From assembly GCA_942490945.1 (NCBI GenBank), contig CALNYZ010000017.1, positions 62,001 to 126,000 on the forward strand: DNA of 64,000 nucleotides. Direction: 5' to 3'. Source of the stretch: CALNYZ01 sp942490945. GTDB lineage: Bacteria > Pseudomonadota > Gammaproteobacteria > UBA6429 > Thiohalophilaceae. Both the position numbers and the translations under genes were made by a program. This document shows, one piece after another, positions 24,841 through 33,982 of this stretch (position 1 is the first letter of the stretch; the number at the start of each line of letters is the position of its first letter). The notes under the pieces were generated by a model. That model searched no databases. It saw only the letters and a program-made list of their open reading frames with translations, and was not told the DNA's origin.

Positions 24841-26730
24841 CTAAATTTCCGCAAGATCGCCCTTTTCTTCCAGCCAGCTTTTTCTGTCACCGGCACGTTT
24901 TTTCGCCAACAACATATCCAGCATTTTTTGAGTGCCATCACCATGCTCAACGACCAGCTGAACGAGTCGGCGCGTATCAGGCGACATGGTGGTTTCGCGT
25001 AATTGAATCGGATTCATTTCACCCAGACCCTTGAATCGGGTGACAGAAATTTTGCCACGTTTTTTCTCTGCCGCAATACGATCCAGTATGCCCTGGCGTT
25101 CCGCATCATCCAGTGCGTAATACATTTCCTTGCCGATATCGACGCGATACAGCGGTGGCATGGCCACGTAAACATGACCTGCCATAACCAGTGGCGCAAA
25201 GTGCCGCATAAACAGCGCGCATAACAAGGTCGCGATGTGTAAGCCATCAGAATCCGCATCCGCCAGAATAATAACTTTGCCATAACGTAAATTTTTCAGA
25301 TTATCCGAACCTGGATCGACGCCAATGGCAACGGTTATATCATGCACCTCTTGTGAGGACAGAACTTCCGAAGAATCAACTTCCCAGGTATTCAGAATCT
25401 TGCCACGCAATGGCATAATGGCCTGAAATTCCTTGTCACGTCCCTGTTTGGCCGAGCCACCTGCAGAGTCACCTTCCACCAAAAATAATTCGCTACGTGA
25501 ATTATCTTCTGAAGTGCAATCTGCCAATTTACCCGGCAGCGCAGGACCCTGGGTAACTTTTTTACGAACAACTTTTTTACCTGCTTTCAGCCGTGACTGG
25601 GCGTTCGATATTGCCAGCTCAGCGATTTGTTCGCCCATTTGCACGTGCTGGTTCAACCAGAGACTGAACGCATCCTTTACCACGCCCGATACAAATGCAG
25701 CACACTCGCGTGATGACAAGCGTTCCTTGGTTTGTCCACTGAATTGTGGATCCGACATTTTAACTGACAGAATGTAATTAACTTTATCCCAGATATCTTC
25801 AGGACTTAACTTTACGCCACGCGGTATCAGGTTTCGTATTTCGCAAAAATCGCGTATGGCATCGCTCAATCCGGTACGCAAACCGTTGACGTGTGTACCA
25901 CCCTGCGCAGTGGGTACCAGATTGACATAACTCTCGGCAATGTTATTGACACTCTCGGGAATCCATACCAGCGCCCAGGTAACCGCTTCATCATTCCCTT
26001 CCATGTTGCCCATGAAAGGTTCTTCAGGTAATCGCTCGGCATCGCCGATTTCATCCAACAGGTAATCTTTCAATCCGTCTTCGTAATACCAGCTGTCTTC
26101 TTCCCTGGTCTTTTCATCTAAAAAACTGACGGTTAAGCCCGGACACAAAACCGCTTTGGCGCGTAAAGCATGTTTTAACCGCGGAATGGAAAATTTTATG
26201 GTGTCGAAGAATTTTTCGTCGGGCCAAAAGCGAATTCGGGTACCGGTATTGCGTTGCCCGACAGTACCTGTAGTGGTGAGTTTGGTTTTACGTTCGCCAT
26301 TGGCAAAACTCATGTGAAATTCTTTACCGGAGCGTTTAATCCAGATATCGAGTTTTTTGGATAAGGCGTTAACCACGGATACACCGACGCCATGCAGGCC
26401 GCCGGAAAACTGGTAGTTTTTATTGGAAAATTTACCGCCTGCGTGCAGTCGCGTCAGGATTACCTCGACACCGGGGACTTTTTCTTCCGGGTGTTTATCA
26501 ACCGGCATTCCCCGACCATCATCTTCGACTTCGACTGAACCATCCTTAAACAACGTCACACGCAGTGACTTGGCGTGGCCAGCGATGGCCTCGTCGACAC
26601 TATTATCGATGACTTCCTGGGCAAGGTGGTTAGGACGTTCGGTCTGGGTATACATTCCGGGCCGTTTACGGACCGGTTCCAAGCCGGTTAATACTTCGAT
26701 GTCTTCTGCGTTATAGGAATTCGCTGCCAT
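24841..26730 (-). CDS. parE: DNA topoisomerase IV subunit B
   Basis: A 629-residue GHKL ATPase subunit (E. coli ParE 630). N-terminal ATPase motifs include VIDNSVDEAIAGH, DDGRGMPV and FSGGLHGVGVSVVNALS. The Toprim region has LVEGDSAGGSAKQGRD and DADSDGLHIATLL, with the acidic Mg2+ ligands. The short overall length, without the extra GyrB insert, and the adjacent parC identify it as ParE. First gene of the parE-parC operon. Confidence 0.97.
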   Translation of the reverse strand: MAANSYNAEDIEVLTGLEPVRKRPGMYTQTERPNHLAQEVIDNSVDEAIAGHAKSLRVTLFKDGSVEVEDDGRGMPVDKHPEEKVPGVEVILTRLHAGGKFSNKNYQFSGGLHGVGVSVVNALSKKLDIWIKRSGKEFHMSFANGERKTKLTTTGTVGQRNTGTRIRFWPDEKFFDTIKFSIPRLKHALRAKAVLCPGLTVSFLDEKTREEDSWYYEDGLKDYLLDEIGDAERLPEEPFMGNMEGNDEAVTWALVWIPESVNNIAESYVNLVPTAQGGTHVNGLRTGLSDAIRDFCEIRNLIPRGVKLSPEDIWDKVNYILSVKMSDPQFSGQTKERLSSRECAAFVSGVVKDAFSLWLNQHVQMGEQIAELAISNAQSRLKAGKKVVRKKVTQGPALPGKLADCTSEDNSRSELFLVEGDSAGGSAKQGRDKEFQAIMPLRGKILNTWEVDSSEVLSSQEVHDITVAIGVDPGSDNLKNLRYGKVIILADADSDGLHIATLLCALFMRHFAPLVMAGHVYVAMPPLYRVDIGKEMYYALDDAERQGILDRIAAEKKRGKISVTRFKGLGEMNPIQLRETTMSPDTRRLVQLVVEHGDGTQKMLDMLLAKKRAGDRKSWLEEKGDLAEI

Positions 26731-26833
26731 ACAACCTGATCATGTTATTTGCCACCCGATGCGTCGCGCCCGGGTGCTGGATAGCGTGAGATTGTAGCCT
26801 AATTACAGGCGCAGCGATGCTGTAGAATTAACC

Positions 26834-26861
26834 AATTTCGTGCGGAATGAAGCACAAAATT
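26834..26861 (-). terminator. hairpin downstream of chemoreceptor gene
   Basis: Read on the minus strand: AATTTTGTGC, an 8-nt loop, then GCACGAAATT, a 10-bp stem with one G-U pair, beginning 18 bases after the chemoreceptor stop codon. It is followed by GGTTAATT rather than a full U-run, so its strength is uncertain. Confidence 0.5.
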
Positions 26862-26878
26862 AGAGCCAATTGACAGAG

Positions 26879-28930
26879 CTATACTTTGAATTTATTCACC
26901 AGATTCTGTAATTCTGCCGCCAAGTTAGCCAATTCTGAACTGGCAGTAGCAAGCTGTTGGGTGCCAATGCTGGTATCTTCCGAGACTTGTGAAATGGTGA
27001 CAATATTTGAACTGATTTCTTCTGCCACATTACCTTGCTGACGGGCCGCTTCGGCAATTTGCGTATTGACGGTCGCCGCTGACGCCACGGATAAAGTAAT
27101 CTGGTTTAGCGCCACATCTGCTTCGGAAGAATGCTCAACCGTTGATTGTGCACGTTTCTGGCTTTTCACCATGGTTTCGACGGCATTCACGGCACCAGAC
27201 TGCAGACGCTCAATCATCGTCTGTATCTCCTGGGTCGATTCCTGCGTGCGGCTGGCGAGATTGCGTACTTCATCCGCCACGACCGCAAATCCTCGCCCCT
27301 GCTCACCCGCACGGGCAGCTTCTATTGCCGCATTTAAGGCTAATAAATTGGTTTGTTCAGCAATGCCTCTGATGACTTCGATCACCGTACCTATCGCTTC
27401 GCTGTCGGTTTCGAGTTGTTTAATAGCAACTGCTGCCTCTTCCACTTCAGTTGCCAGACTGTTAATCGCATTCATGGTATTGGAAACAACAACACGTCCC
27501 TGGTTTGCCTGTTCGTCCGCTTCCCGGGTGCTATTGGCAGCAGATTCTGCATTGCGCGCCACTTCCTGTGCGGTACTCGCCATTTCGGTCATCGCGGTGG
27601 CAACATTCTGGATTTCGGATTTTTGCCGGGTAACATTACTGCTGGTTTCCTGGGTCGTTAACGACATTTCTTCGGCCGCTGCCGCCAATTGCGCGGTCGA
27701 TCCTGATACCTGGGTAATAGTGCTATGGATAAGGGTGATAATCTTGTTAAAACTTTCCGCAAGATGCGCGATTTCATCACGTCCTTTTACCTGCAGACGT
27801 CGGGTCAAGTCACCTTCGCCATCTGCAATGTCATCCATCGCATCAGCAGCTTCATTTATCGGACGGGTAATAATCAGGCTCATAAACCACGCACCAGCCA
27901 GACCGACAACTGCTCCGATGATCATCAATATGACAACAATACTCGTGGTTGACACGACCTTATCCAGAATATCCTGGCTCACGGATTCTGTCTGTTTACG
28001 CTGATTGACGACGAGTTTATTGATATCGGTTTTAATTTCGTTCACCAGGGGGCCGATTTCACTGCGTATCAGATAGGAATCGGTACGCCACTTTTCGCTG
28101 CCATGTACCTCGATTAAATTGTCCATCGCTTCAAAAAAGGGTTTGATATTTTCGTTTATGGACTCTAATGAAGCCTCCTGATCGAAGCTGAGTTTATTAA
28201 CCAGCTTTTTGAATTTCTCCAGTCCGTCCAGAAAACCTTGACGATAAAGATTCAGATTCGCCAAGTCTGTTTTGCCACGGAATGCCATATAAGCGCGATT
28301 GGCAATGAGTACATTCATCCAGGTTTGGCGTAATTCAGCCGATTGAATCAGCAGTTTACGACGTTCCACAGATAATTCCTGTTCCTGTTCAGCACGAATA
28401 ATGGTTGATAAGGCACCTTGAATCTCCATCGCCAGCGGGTTCATTTTGGCGGCAGAAATTTCAATTGCTGGCTGATTTTTTAAAAAATCTTTCGCCAACA
28501 CAGCCATTTGGTCACGGTATGAGGCAAATTTTTCAGTGCGCAAACGGATACGTTTTATCACGCCGATTACTGTTTCATTTTTCGTCACTTGCGGCATGCT
28601 TTCGAGACTCATAATGATAGAGTTGGTTTTTTTCAGCGCATTATCATATTCAGACAAATCACGATCTTCACCGCTAAGCAGATAAAAGCCCAGTGCGGCG
28701 CTGGCGCGGTCAATCGATTCTGACAGCTCCATGACCTTCAACATCAGAGGTTGGCTGCGCTCCACCATTTCCTGCACCTGATTTTTGGTGCTGATTAAAT
28801 TGGTCAGCGCGGTCAGCGAAACTACTACCAGCAGGGCAACCATAACACCTGAGCTCAACCAGACTTTTTGGCTGACTTTAAGATAGCCAAATATGCTCAA
28901 TATATAATTGAAAATGTTGAAGTTTTTCAT
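26879..28930 (-). CDS. methyl-accepting chemotaxis protein (periplasmic helical sensor)
   Basis: A 683-residue chemoreceptor. I set the start at the ATG at 28930 (MKNFNIFNYIL, preceded by GGACAG) rather than the longest frame, which would add 58 unlikely residues. There is a membrane helix near 25-47, a long alpha-helical periplasmic ligand domain (about 48-325), a second helix (about 325-350), HAMP, then the cytoplasmic signalling coiled coil. The kinase-contact tip is EQTNLLALNAAIEAARAGEQ, the invariant MCP hairpin. The C terminus lacks an NWETF-like CheR/CheB tether. Ligand unknown. No che genes other than cheX are in the window. Confidence 0.93.
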   Translation of the reverse strand: MKNFNIFNYILSIFGYLKVSQKVWLSSGVMVALLVVVSLTALTNLISTKNQVQEMVERSQPLMLKVMELSESIDRASAALGFYLLSGEDRDLSEYDNALKKTNSIIMSLESMPQVTKNETVIGVIKRIRLRTEKFASYRDQMAVLAKDFLKNQPAIEISAAKMNPLAMEIQGALSTIIRAEQEQELSVERRKLLIQSAELRQTWMNVLIANRAYMAFRGKTDLANLNLYRQGFLDGLEKFKKLVNKLSFDQEASLESINENIKPFFEAMDNLIEVHGSEKWRTDSYLIRSEIGPLVNEIKTDINKLVVNQRKQTESVSQDILDKVVSTTSIVVILMIIGAVVGLAGAWFMSLIITRPINEAADAMDDIADGEGDLTRRLQVKGRDEIAHLAESFNKIITLIHSTITQVSGSTAQLAAAAEEMSLTTQETSSNVTRQKSEIQNVATAMTEMASTAQEVARNAESAANSTREADEQANQGRVVVSNTMNAINSLATEVEEAAVAIKQLETDSEAIGTVIEVIRGIAEQTNLLALNAAIEAARAGEQGRGFAVVADEVRNLASRTQESTQEIQTMIERLQSGAVNAVETMVKSQKRAQSTVEHSSEADVALNQITLSVASAATVNTQIAEAARQQGNVAEEISSNIVTISQVSEDTSIGTQQLATASSELANLAAELQNLVNKFKV

Positions 28931-29142
28931 ATTTTCTGTCCGTTTCCGCAACTTACACCAAAAAATGGGTGCATTCGGTACTATATATCGGCGTTGATTT
29001 GGACGAACTTTAACTTGGCGATAGCCAAAACCGCTGTAAGTGGCGGTTAAATAGTGGATATTAGATAAGGTGGATATGTAGAGGTAGATAAGCAATACAT
29101 ACAAACTGCTCTTTAATAATTATTTGTTAAATGCCACCCAGG

Positions 29143-29859
29143 TTATCCGGGTAATGCCACACCGAGTCGCTGCGCCACTTCTTCATAGGCTTCGATCACG
29201 CCGCCCAGTCCCTGGCGAAAACGGTCCTTATCCAGCTTTTTACGCGTCTCTTTATCCCAAAGACGACAACCATCCGGGCTAAATTCATCACCCAGACACA
29301 ACCCGCTGGCGTGACGACCATACTCCAGCTTGTAATCTACCAGTAGCATGCCTGCATCCAGGAATAATTTTTTCAAAACACTGTTTATCGTTAAGGTTTG
29401 TTGGCGCATTTCATCAATTTCCGCCTGACTTGCCCAGCCAAAGGTAATGATATGTGAATCGTTAATCATGGGGTCGTGTAAGGCATCATTCTTGAGGAAA
29501 AATTCAAAAGTCGGTGGTTCCAGATCCACTCCTTCAGTCACACCCAGACGGCGCACCAGGCTACCTGCGCTGATGTTTCGTACCACACATTCAACAGGAA
29601 TCATGTCGAGCTTTTTGACCACCGCTTCCGTGTCCGACAAACGTGACTCAAAATGTGTTTTAACACCGGCAGCTTGCAGATGCTGCATGATAAAAGCATT
29701 GAAATAATTATTGACCATTCCCTTACGATCAAGCTGTTCAACTTTTTCGCCATCAAACGCAGAGGTATCATTACGAAAGACCATAACCAGTTTATCCGGG
29801 TCTGAGGTAGAGAAAACTGTCTTGGCCTTACCTGCATATAATTCGGTTTTCTTTTCCAT
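29143..29859 (-). CDS. purC: SAICAR synthetase
   Basis: A 238-residue phosphoribosylaminoimidazole-succinocarboxamide synthase, the ATP-dependent purine step joining aspartate to CAIR. The start is the ATG at 29859 (MEKKTELYAGKAKTVF), with AAGGT before it, giving the size of the E. coli enzyme (237). Conserved segments: AGKAKTVF ATP loop, PVECVVRNISAGSLVRRLG, DYKLEYG and GDEFSPDGCRLWD. It is the last gene of the dapA-bamC-MBL-purC run on the minus strand. From memory the same order exists in Pseudomonas. Confidence 0.97.
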   Translation of the reverse strand: MEKKTELYAGKAKTVFSTSDPDKLVMVFRNDTSAFDGEKVEQLDRKGMVNNYFNAFIMQHLQAAGVKTHFESRLSDTEAVVKKLDMIPVECVVRNISAGSLVRRLGVTEGVDLEPPTFEFFLKNDALHDPMINDSHIITFGWASQAEIDEMRQQTLTINSVLKKLFLDAGMLLVDYKLEYGRHASGLCLGDEFSPDGCRLWDKETRKKLDKDRFRQGLGGVIEAYEEVAQRLGVALPG

Positions 29860-29891
29860 GCTTTTACCTTGTTTTTCGATCTTTATGTAAT

Positions 29892-30650
29892 TTATAAATG
29901 TAACCAATCAAAACCATTTTCCTGATCGGCCAGTAATATATCACTGAATTCACAGTTTAATGCATTTGCCAGGGCAGTTTGTGCCAGGGCAGGATTGTTA
30001 TTTTTTTCGCTAATATGTGCTGCAACAACGTGTTTCAGATTCGCCGTATCTGCCATGTTCAGCAACCAGGCCGCCTGGTCATTACTCAAGTGGCCATAAT
30101 CACTTCCCACGCGCTGCTGTAATGAAAGCGGATAAGGACCATCCGCCAGCATTTCAACATCATGGTTACATTCCAGTACCAGCCCGTGACACCCAGCAAG
30201 CGATTCAATGATATGGGGTGTAATTGAACCAGTATCCGTTAATATGCCAAAACGTTTATCACCATTTGTCACGACAAACTGACATGGCTCTTTCGCATCA
30301 TGGGGTACAGGAAACGGAATTATCTCCAAATCATTGATCTGAATTTTTTCGTGTACATCAATATAATGCCTGTTTTCCAGCTCCCTGACCGAATCATGTT
30401 GCGCAGTACCACGTGTCAGCCATACGGCAATAGAATGCCTGGCTGCAAACTTTGCGACACCACGTATATGGTCACCATGTTCGTGTGTAACCAGAATGGC
30501 TGTTATTTGACCCGGTGATATTGATTTTGACTGCAGTCGACTTTCAACATCCCTGATACCAAACCCACAATCAATCATGAGACAGGTTTGCTGATACGCA
30601 ACCAGCGTCGCATTGCCCTTACTGCCACTACCTAAAGACGCAAATTGCAA
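29892..30650 (-). CDS. MBL-fold metallohydrolase (YycJ/WalJ-like)
   Basis: A 252-residue cytoplasmic metallo-beta-lactamase-fold hydrolase. It starts MQFASLGSGSKGNATLV, a hallmark of this subgroup. The dinuclear metal motif is THEHGDH (about residues 55-61), with further ligands in DTGSITPH and ECNHD. The true substrate is unknown; related proteins have been proposed to act on nucleic acids. It lies between bamC and purC in a co-directional run. Confidence 0.88.
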   Translation of the reverse strand: MQFASLGSGSKGNATLVAYQQTCLMIDCGFGIRDVESRLQSKSISPGQITAILVTHEHGDHIRGVAKFAARHSIAVWLTRGTAQHDSVRELENRHYIDVHEKIQINDLEIIPFPVPHDAKEPCQFVVTNGDKRFGILTDTGSITPHIIESLAGCHGLVLECNHDVEMLADGPYPLSLQQRVGSDYGHLSNDQAAWLLNMADTANLKHVVAAHISEKNNNPALAQTALANALNCEFSDILLADQENGFDWLHL

Positions 30651-30670
30651 AGTAGTTCCTTTAGTCGTCT

Positions 30671-31765
30671 TTATTTTAAATGCTGTTCAAGTTGTTTTAG
30701 TATATAAAGTGCTGTCTGTTCATTGAGTCGTTTGCCAGAATTATCCAGTACCGTTACAAGGCAACTTTCACCGAGGTCTTCAACACTTATCCGGTATTGA
30801 CCCGCAGCAATCTCGGAATTTGATGAAAAAAGCTTGCTCAACCAGCTCTTGTCTTCCTTGTTTACAAATTCTTCAGTCAATTTTATATAATATAATCCTG
30901 CACTTCTGTTTTGATCTTCTATCTGAATACCAAGACGATCCATGGCGACACTAATGCGACGCCAGGTACGCGCAAAATTTTCTTTTACGACAAGGTTGAT
31001 ATTGTCTTTCTTAGAACTGAGCGTGGCGCGATTGATGGTCTTGCCCTTCTCAACGGTGTTTTGCGCATATTTTTCATCCATGCCCTTAAAGACCAAAAAT
31101 CGCATCATCATTTCAGATTCGAGTTCCGGATCAGAATCGCGCGGTTCCCATTTAATGGCAACATCAGTTGACGAGAAATCACCGTATGAACTTTCCTTGA
31201 GTCCTTGATGGCTTATAAACATTAATGTCACATTGGGATCATCAGTCTTTCTCTCCAGACGGATGCGATATCGGTCCATTTTGCCCGCCGAATACAACGA
31301 CCCGAGTAAACTCGCGACCCAGCCGGTAGGAACATCAACCCGGTTTTCCAGCCAATTTGTTTCGAGTAGCCCCAACAATGGCTCTTCCCTGGTAAAGCTG
31401 AATCCAATGTCTTTGAAAAAAGCAATCACGTCACCCCAAATGGCATCTGGCCTGGCATCAATTTCAAGCCACGCCTGATTGCCTTCACGTACATAACGCA
31501 CTTTCTTCATACCCAGGGGTAGAATGTGGCCAGTATCACCGGTTGATGTATACGCAGAATAGGTATCACTATCAGAAGCAATTTTCGGGACTTCAAATGA
31601 ATTTGTAGTTTGCGGAAAGGTCATTTCAGGCGGGACTTCAAGACTCGATTCATCTTTGTTCTTTTTCTCATAGACACCCTTGTATTTGGGATCTGAAGAG
31701 CACGCTGTTATGTTTACCAGTAAAAAACCCAATAAGCCCAGTACAACCAATTTCTTATACATCAT
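30671..31765 (-). CDS. bamC: outer membrane assembly lipoprotein BamC (NlpB)
   Basis: A 364-residue lipoprotein of the BAM complex that inserts beta-barrel proteins in the outer membrane. The signal peptide ends in a lipobox with Cys22 (NITAC), followed by SSDPKYKGVYEKKNKDESSLEVPPEM, residues that resemble the unstructured BamC segment that binds BamD. Two helix-grip domains follow. The gene sits directly downstream of dapA (31 bp), the same arrangement as dapA-bamC in E. coli. BamD, its partner, is encoded at 57165. Confidence 0.93.
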   Translation of the reverse strand: MMYKKLVVLGLLGFLLVNITACSSDPKYKGVYEKKNKDESSLEVPPEMTFPQTTNSFEVPKIASDSDTYSAYTSTGDTGHILPLGMKKVRYVREGNQAWLEIDARPDAIWGDVIAFFKDIGFSFTREEPLLGLLETNWLENRVDVPTGWVASLLGSLYSAGKMDRYRIRLERKTDDPNVTLMFISHQGLKESSYGDFSSTDVAIKWEPRDSDPELESEMMMRFLVFKGMDEKYAQNTVEKGKTINRATLSSKKDNINLVVKENFARTWRRISVAMDRLGIQIEDQNRSAGLYYIKLTEEFVNKEDKSWLSKLFSSNSEIAAGQYRISVEDLGESCLVTVLDNSGKRLNEQTALYILKQLEQHLK

Positions 31766-31796
31766 GAATAAACCTGTTATTAAATATCTGCGATTT

Positions 31797-32684
31797 TTAG
31801 TTTACAGCAGCCTGTTGTATCGCGGCCCTTATGGCAGCATGGTGCTGTGCAGAAAGAATTGTCATTGGCAATCGCATTCCTTGCTCGATTAACCCCATCT
31901 CAACCAGAGCCCATTTTACCGGGATAGGATTGGCTTCCAGAAATAAAGAGTGATGCAGACCCATTAAAGTTTCATTTATTTTCCCGGCAACTGACCGATC
32001 GCCCTTCAATGCTGCCTGACACATGTCATGCATCTTTTTTGGTGCAACATTTGCTGTCACTGATATATCACCATTGGCGCCAGCCAGAATTAAATCCATT
32101 GCTGTGGCATCGTCACCGCTATAAACAGCAAACTCCCCTGCTGCGTGTCTTTTACAAGCCGCCATTAATGCCTTGCCACGTTCAAGATCGCCCGTGGCAT
32201 CTTTGATGCCAATAATATTATCAATTTCGGCCAGACGTACGACTGTATCGTTGTGCATATCGACAGCAGTGCGGCCTGGTACGTTATATAATATTTGTGG
32301 TACGGCAACAGCTTCCGCCACGGCTTTAAAATGCTGATATAAACCTTCCTGTGTCGGTTTGTTGTAATAAGGTGTGACAAGTAAACAGGCGTCGACGCCG
32401 GCTTCTTTTGCACATCTTGTCAGACTAATCGCTTCTGTTGTGGAATTTGAGCCTGTTCCGGCAATAACAGGTATTTTACCGCGGGCATATTCAACTGTTC
32501 GCTTGATAACAAAACAATGTTCTTCTTCATCGAGCGTGGCAGATTCACCCGTCGTACCAACAGAAACAATGGCATCGGTACCATTTTCAATATGAAAGTT
32601 CACCAGGCGCGCCAGCGCATCGAGATCTATCGAACCATCTGCATGCATTGGTGTTACAAGGGCAACCAAACTGCCTTGAATCAT
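31797..32684 (-). CDS. dapA: 4-hydroxy-tetrahydrodipicolinate synthase
   Basis: A 295-residue TIM-barrel aldolase, the first committed step to lysine and diaminopimelate, condensing pyruvate with aspartate semialdehyde. The Schiff-base Lys is in IGIKDATGDL, the Tyr in ILYNVPGRT, and the GTTGES loop near residue 43 binds substrate. Length as in E. coli (292). First gene of the dapA-bamC-MBL-purC run; divergent from gcvR across 239 bp. Confidence 0.97.
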   Translation of the reverse strand: MIQGSLVALVTPMHADGSIDLDALARLVNFHIENGTDAIVSVGTTGESATLDEEEHCFVIKRTVEYARGKIPVIAGTGSNSTTEAISLTRCAKEAGVDACLLVTPYYNKPTQEGLYQHFKAVAEAVAVPQILYNVPGRTAVDMHNDTVVRLAEIDNIIGIKDATGDLERGKALMAACKRHAAGEFAVYSGDDATAMDLILAGANGDISVTANVAPKKMHDMCQAALKGDRSVAGKINETLMGLHHSLFLEANPIPVKWALVEMGLIEQGMRLPMTILSAQHHAAIRAAIQQAAVN

Positions 32685-32807
32685 TCACTATCCCCGTATT
32701 TACAGCTGAAAATAAAGCGCACATACTACTGCTGACGCATTTTAAACACAAGTAAAGTGAACTGTCCGTTGCCTTACAAGCTCCAGGCAAGAAAACGTAT
32801 CTGTTTG

Positions 32808-32828
32808 ATAATTAAAGAGTAATTATCC
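32808..32828. promoter_or_regulatory. 21-bp inverted repeat between dapA and gcvR
   Basis: GATAATTA-AAGAG-TAATTATC: perfectly complementary 8-bp arms with a 5-nt spacer, in the middle of the divergent dapA/gcvR gap. It could be an operator for a dimeric regulator or an AT-rich stem-loop. No T-run follows on either side. Confidence 0.35.
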
Positions 32829-32923
32829 ATTAGCCCGCATCTGGTAACACAGAATGAGAACAGCGAGGCAGATGCAAGCGTTTGTTACCGTCCGAATCCA
32901 ATCAATGATAAACTTGCAATTTT

Positions 32924-33481
32924 ATGACAGGAACCGTCAAACTGAACCCTATGACCAGCTTACTCGTACTCACCGCACTTGGTGAAGATCGTCCCGGAAT
33001 AATTGCAGACCTTTCAAGTAAAATTGCAAACTACGACTGCAATATTACTGAATCACGCATGTCACTATTAGGTGGTGAATTCGCCATCATTATGCTGATT
33101 GATGGACAATGGAATAATATCGCCAAACTTGAAACGCTGTTACCAACAATGGAAACCGAGCTTGGCATCAAACTCAACTGTAAACGCACTGATGCACGCC
33201 CGCCAAACATTAAGGCCATACCCTATACCGTTGAAGTGCTCGCCATGGACAACCTTGGCATAGTGAATCGTGTGACAAATTTTTTTGCTACCCGCAAAAT
33301 AAATATTCACGATGTTGAAACATCATGTTTCAATGCCCCGCATACTGGCACCCCAATGTTCACGCTCAATATGACCATTGAAGTTCCTTCAGGAACGCAT
33401 ATCGCCACCCTGCGTGAAGATTTCATGGAATTCAGTGATGAATATAATCTTGATGCGATTATTGAACCGATAAAGCTTTAA
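32924..33481 (+). CDS. gcvR: glycine cleavage system regulatory protein GcvR-like (tandem ACT)
   Basis: A 185-residue protein with two ACT domains. The first begins LVLTALGEDRPGIIADLSSKI and the second VEVLAMDNLGIVNRVTNFF, each with the Gly-containing ligand turn. In E. coli GcvR binds glycine and GcvA to control the glycine cleavage operon. The in-frame ATG at 32951 would place the start just before the first ACT domain and is equally possible. The bcp gene follows 16 bp later, the usual gcvR-bcp order. Confidence 0.88.
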   Translation: MTGTVKLNPMTSLLVLTALGEDRPGIIADLSSKIANYDCNITESRMSLLGGEFAIIMLIDGQWNNIAKLETLLPTMETELGIKLNCKRTDARPPNIKAIPYTVEVLAMDNLGIVNRVTNFFATRKINIHDVETSCFNAPHTGTPMFTLNMTIEVPSGTHIATLREDFMEFSDEYNLDAIIEPIKL

Positions 33482-33497
33482 TGAAAGTAATTCACAT

Positions 33498-33980
33498 ATG
33501 GCAAAAGTTGAATTAAATAAAAAAGTAACCAATTTTTCAGTTGCCGCAACAGGCGACAAGACGATTTCGCTGACCGATTTCAAAGGCAGTAATCTTGTAT
33601 TATATTTTTATCCAAAAGATTCCACTCCGGGTTGTACACGTGAAGGTCAGGATTTTCGTGACAGCCATGCGAAATTCCGTCGTGCAAAGACTTACATTCT
33701 TGGCGTCTCTCGCGACAGCATAAATTCTCATGGCAGGTTCAAAGATAAACAACAATTTCCATTCGATTTGCTCGCTGACACTGACGAAACGTTGTGTAAA
33801 CAGTTTGATGTGATCAAAGAGAAAAATATGTATGGTAAAAAAGTGTTGGGTATTGAACGTAGTACCTTTCTGATAGACGGTAAAGGGAAATTGCGTCAGG
33901 AATGGCGCAAGGTAAAAGTTGACGGCCATGTAGAAGAAGTCCTTCAGGCAGCCAAACGTCTCAATAAAAGCGGGGAATAA
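33498..33980 (+). CDS. bcp: peroxiredoxin, Bcp/PrxQ family
   Basis: A 160-residue thioredoxin-fold peroxidase that reduces H2O2 and organic hydroperoxides. The peroxidatic Cys is in YPKDSTPGCTREGQDF. The resolving Cys five residues downstream in classical PrxQ/Bcp is replaced (GCTREGQD), and the only other Cys is in DETLCKQF. It is therefore a 1-Cys-type or alternatively resolved Bcp. Tight spacing with gcvR before and phoH after suggests one transcript. Confidence 0.93.
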   Translation: MAKVELNKKVTNFSVAATGDKTISLTDFKGSNLVLYFYPKDSTPGCTREGQDFRDSHAKFRRAKTYILGVSRDSINSHGRFKDKQQFPFDLLADTDETLCKQFDVIKEKNMYGKKVLGIERSTFLIDGKGKLRQEWRKVKVDGHVEEVLQAAKRLNKSGE

Positions 33981-33982
33981 GA

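Noticed and set aside
27066..28004. 312-codon open frame on the + strand
   Set aside because: It lies fully antisense to the chemoreceptor gene, with Ser/Ala/Thr-rich composition typical of a mirrored frame and no family motif.
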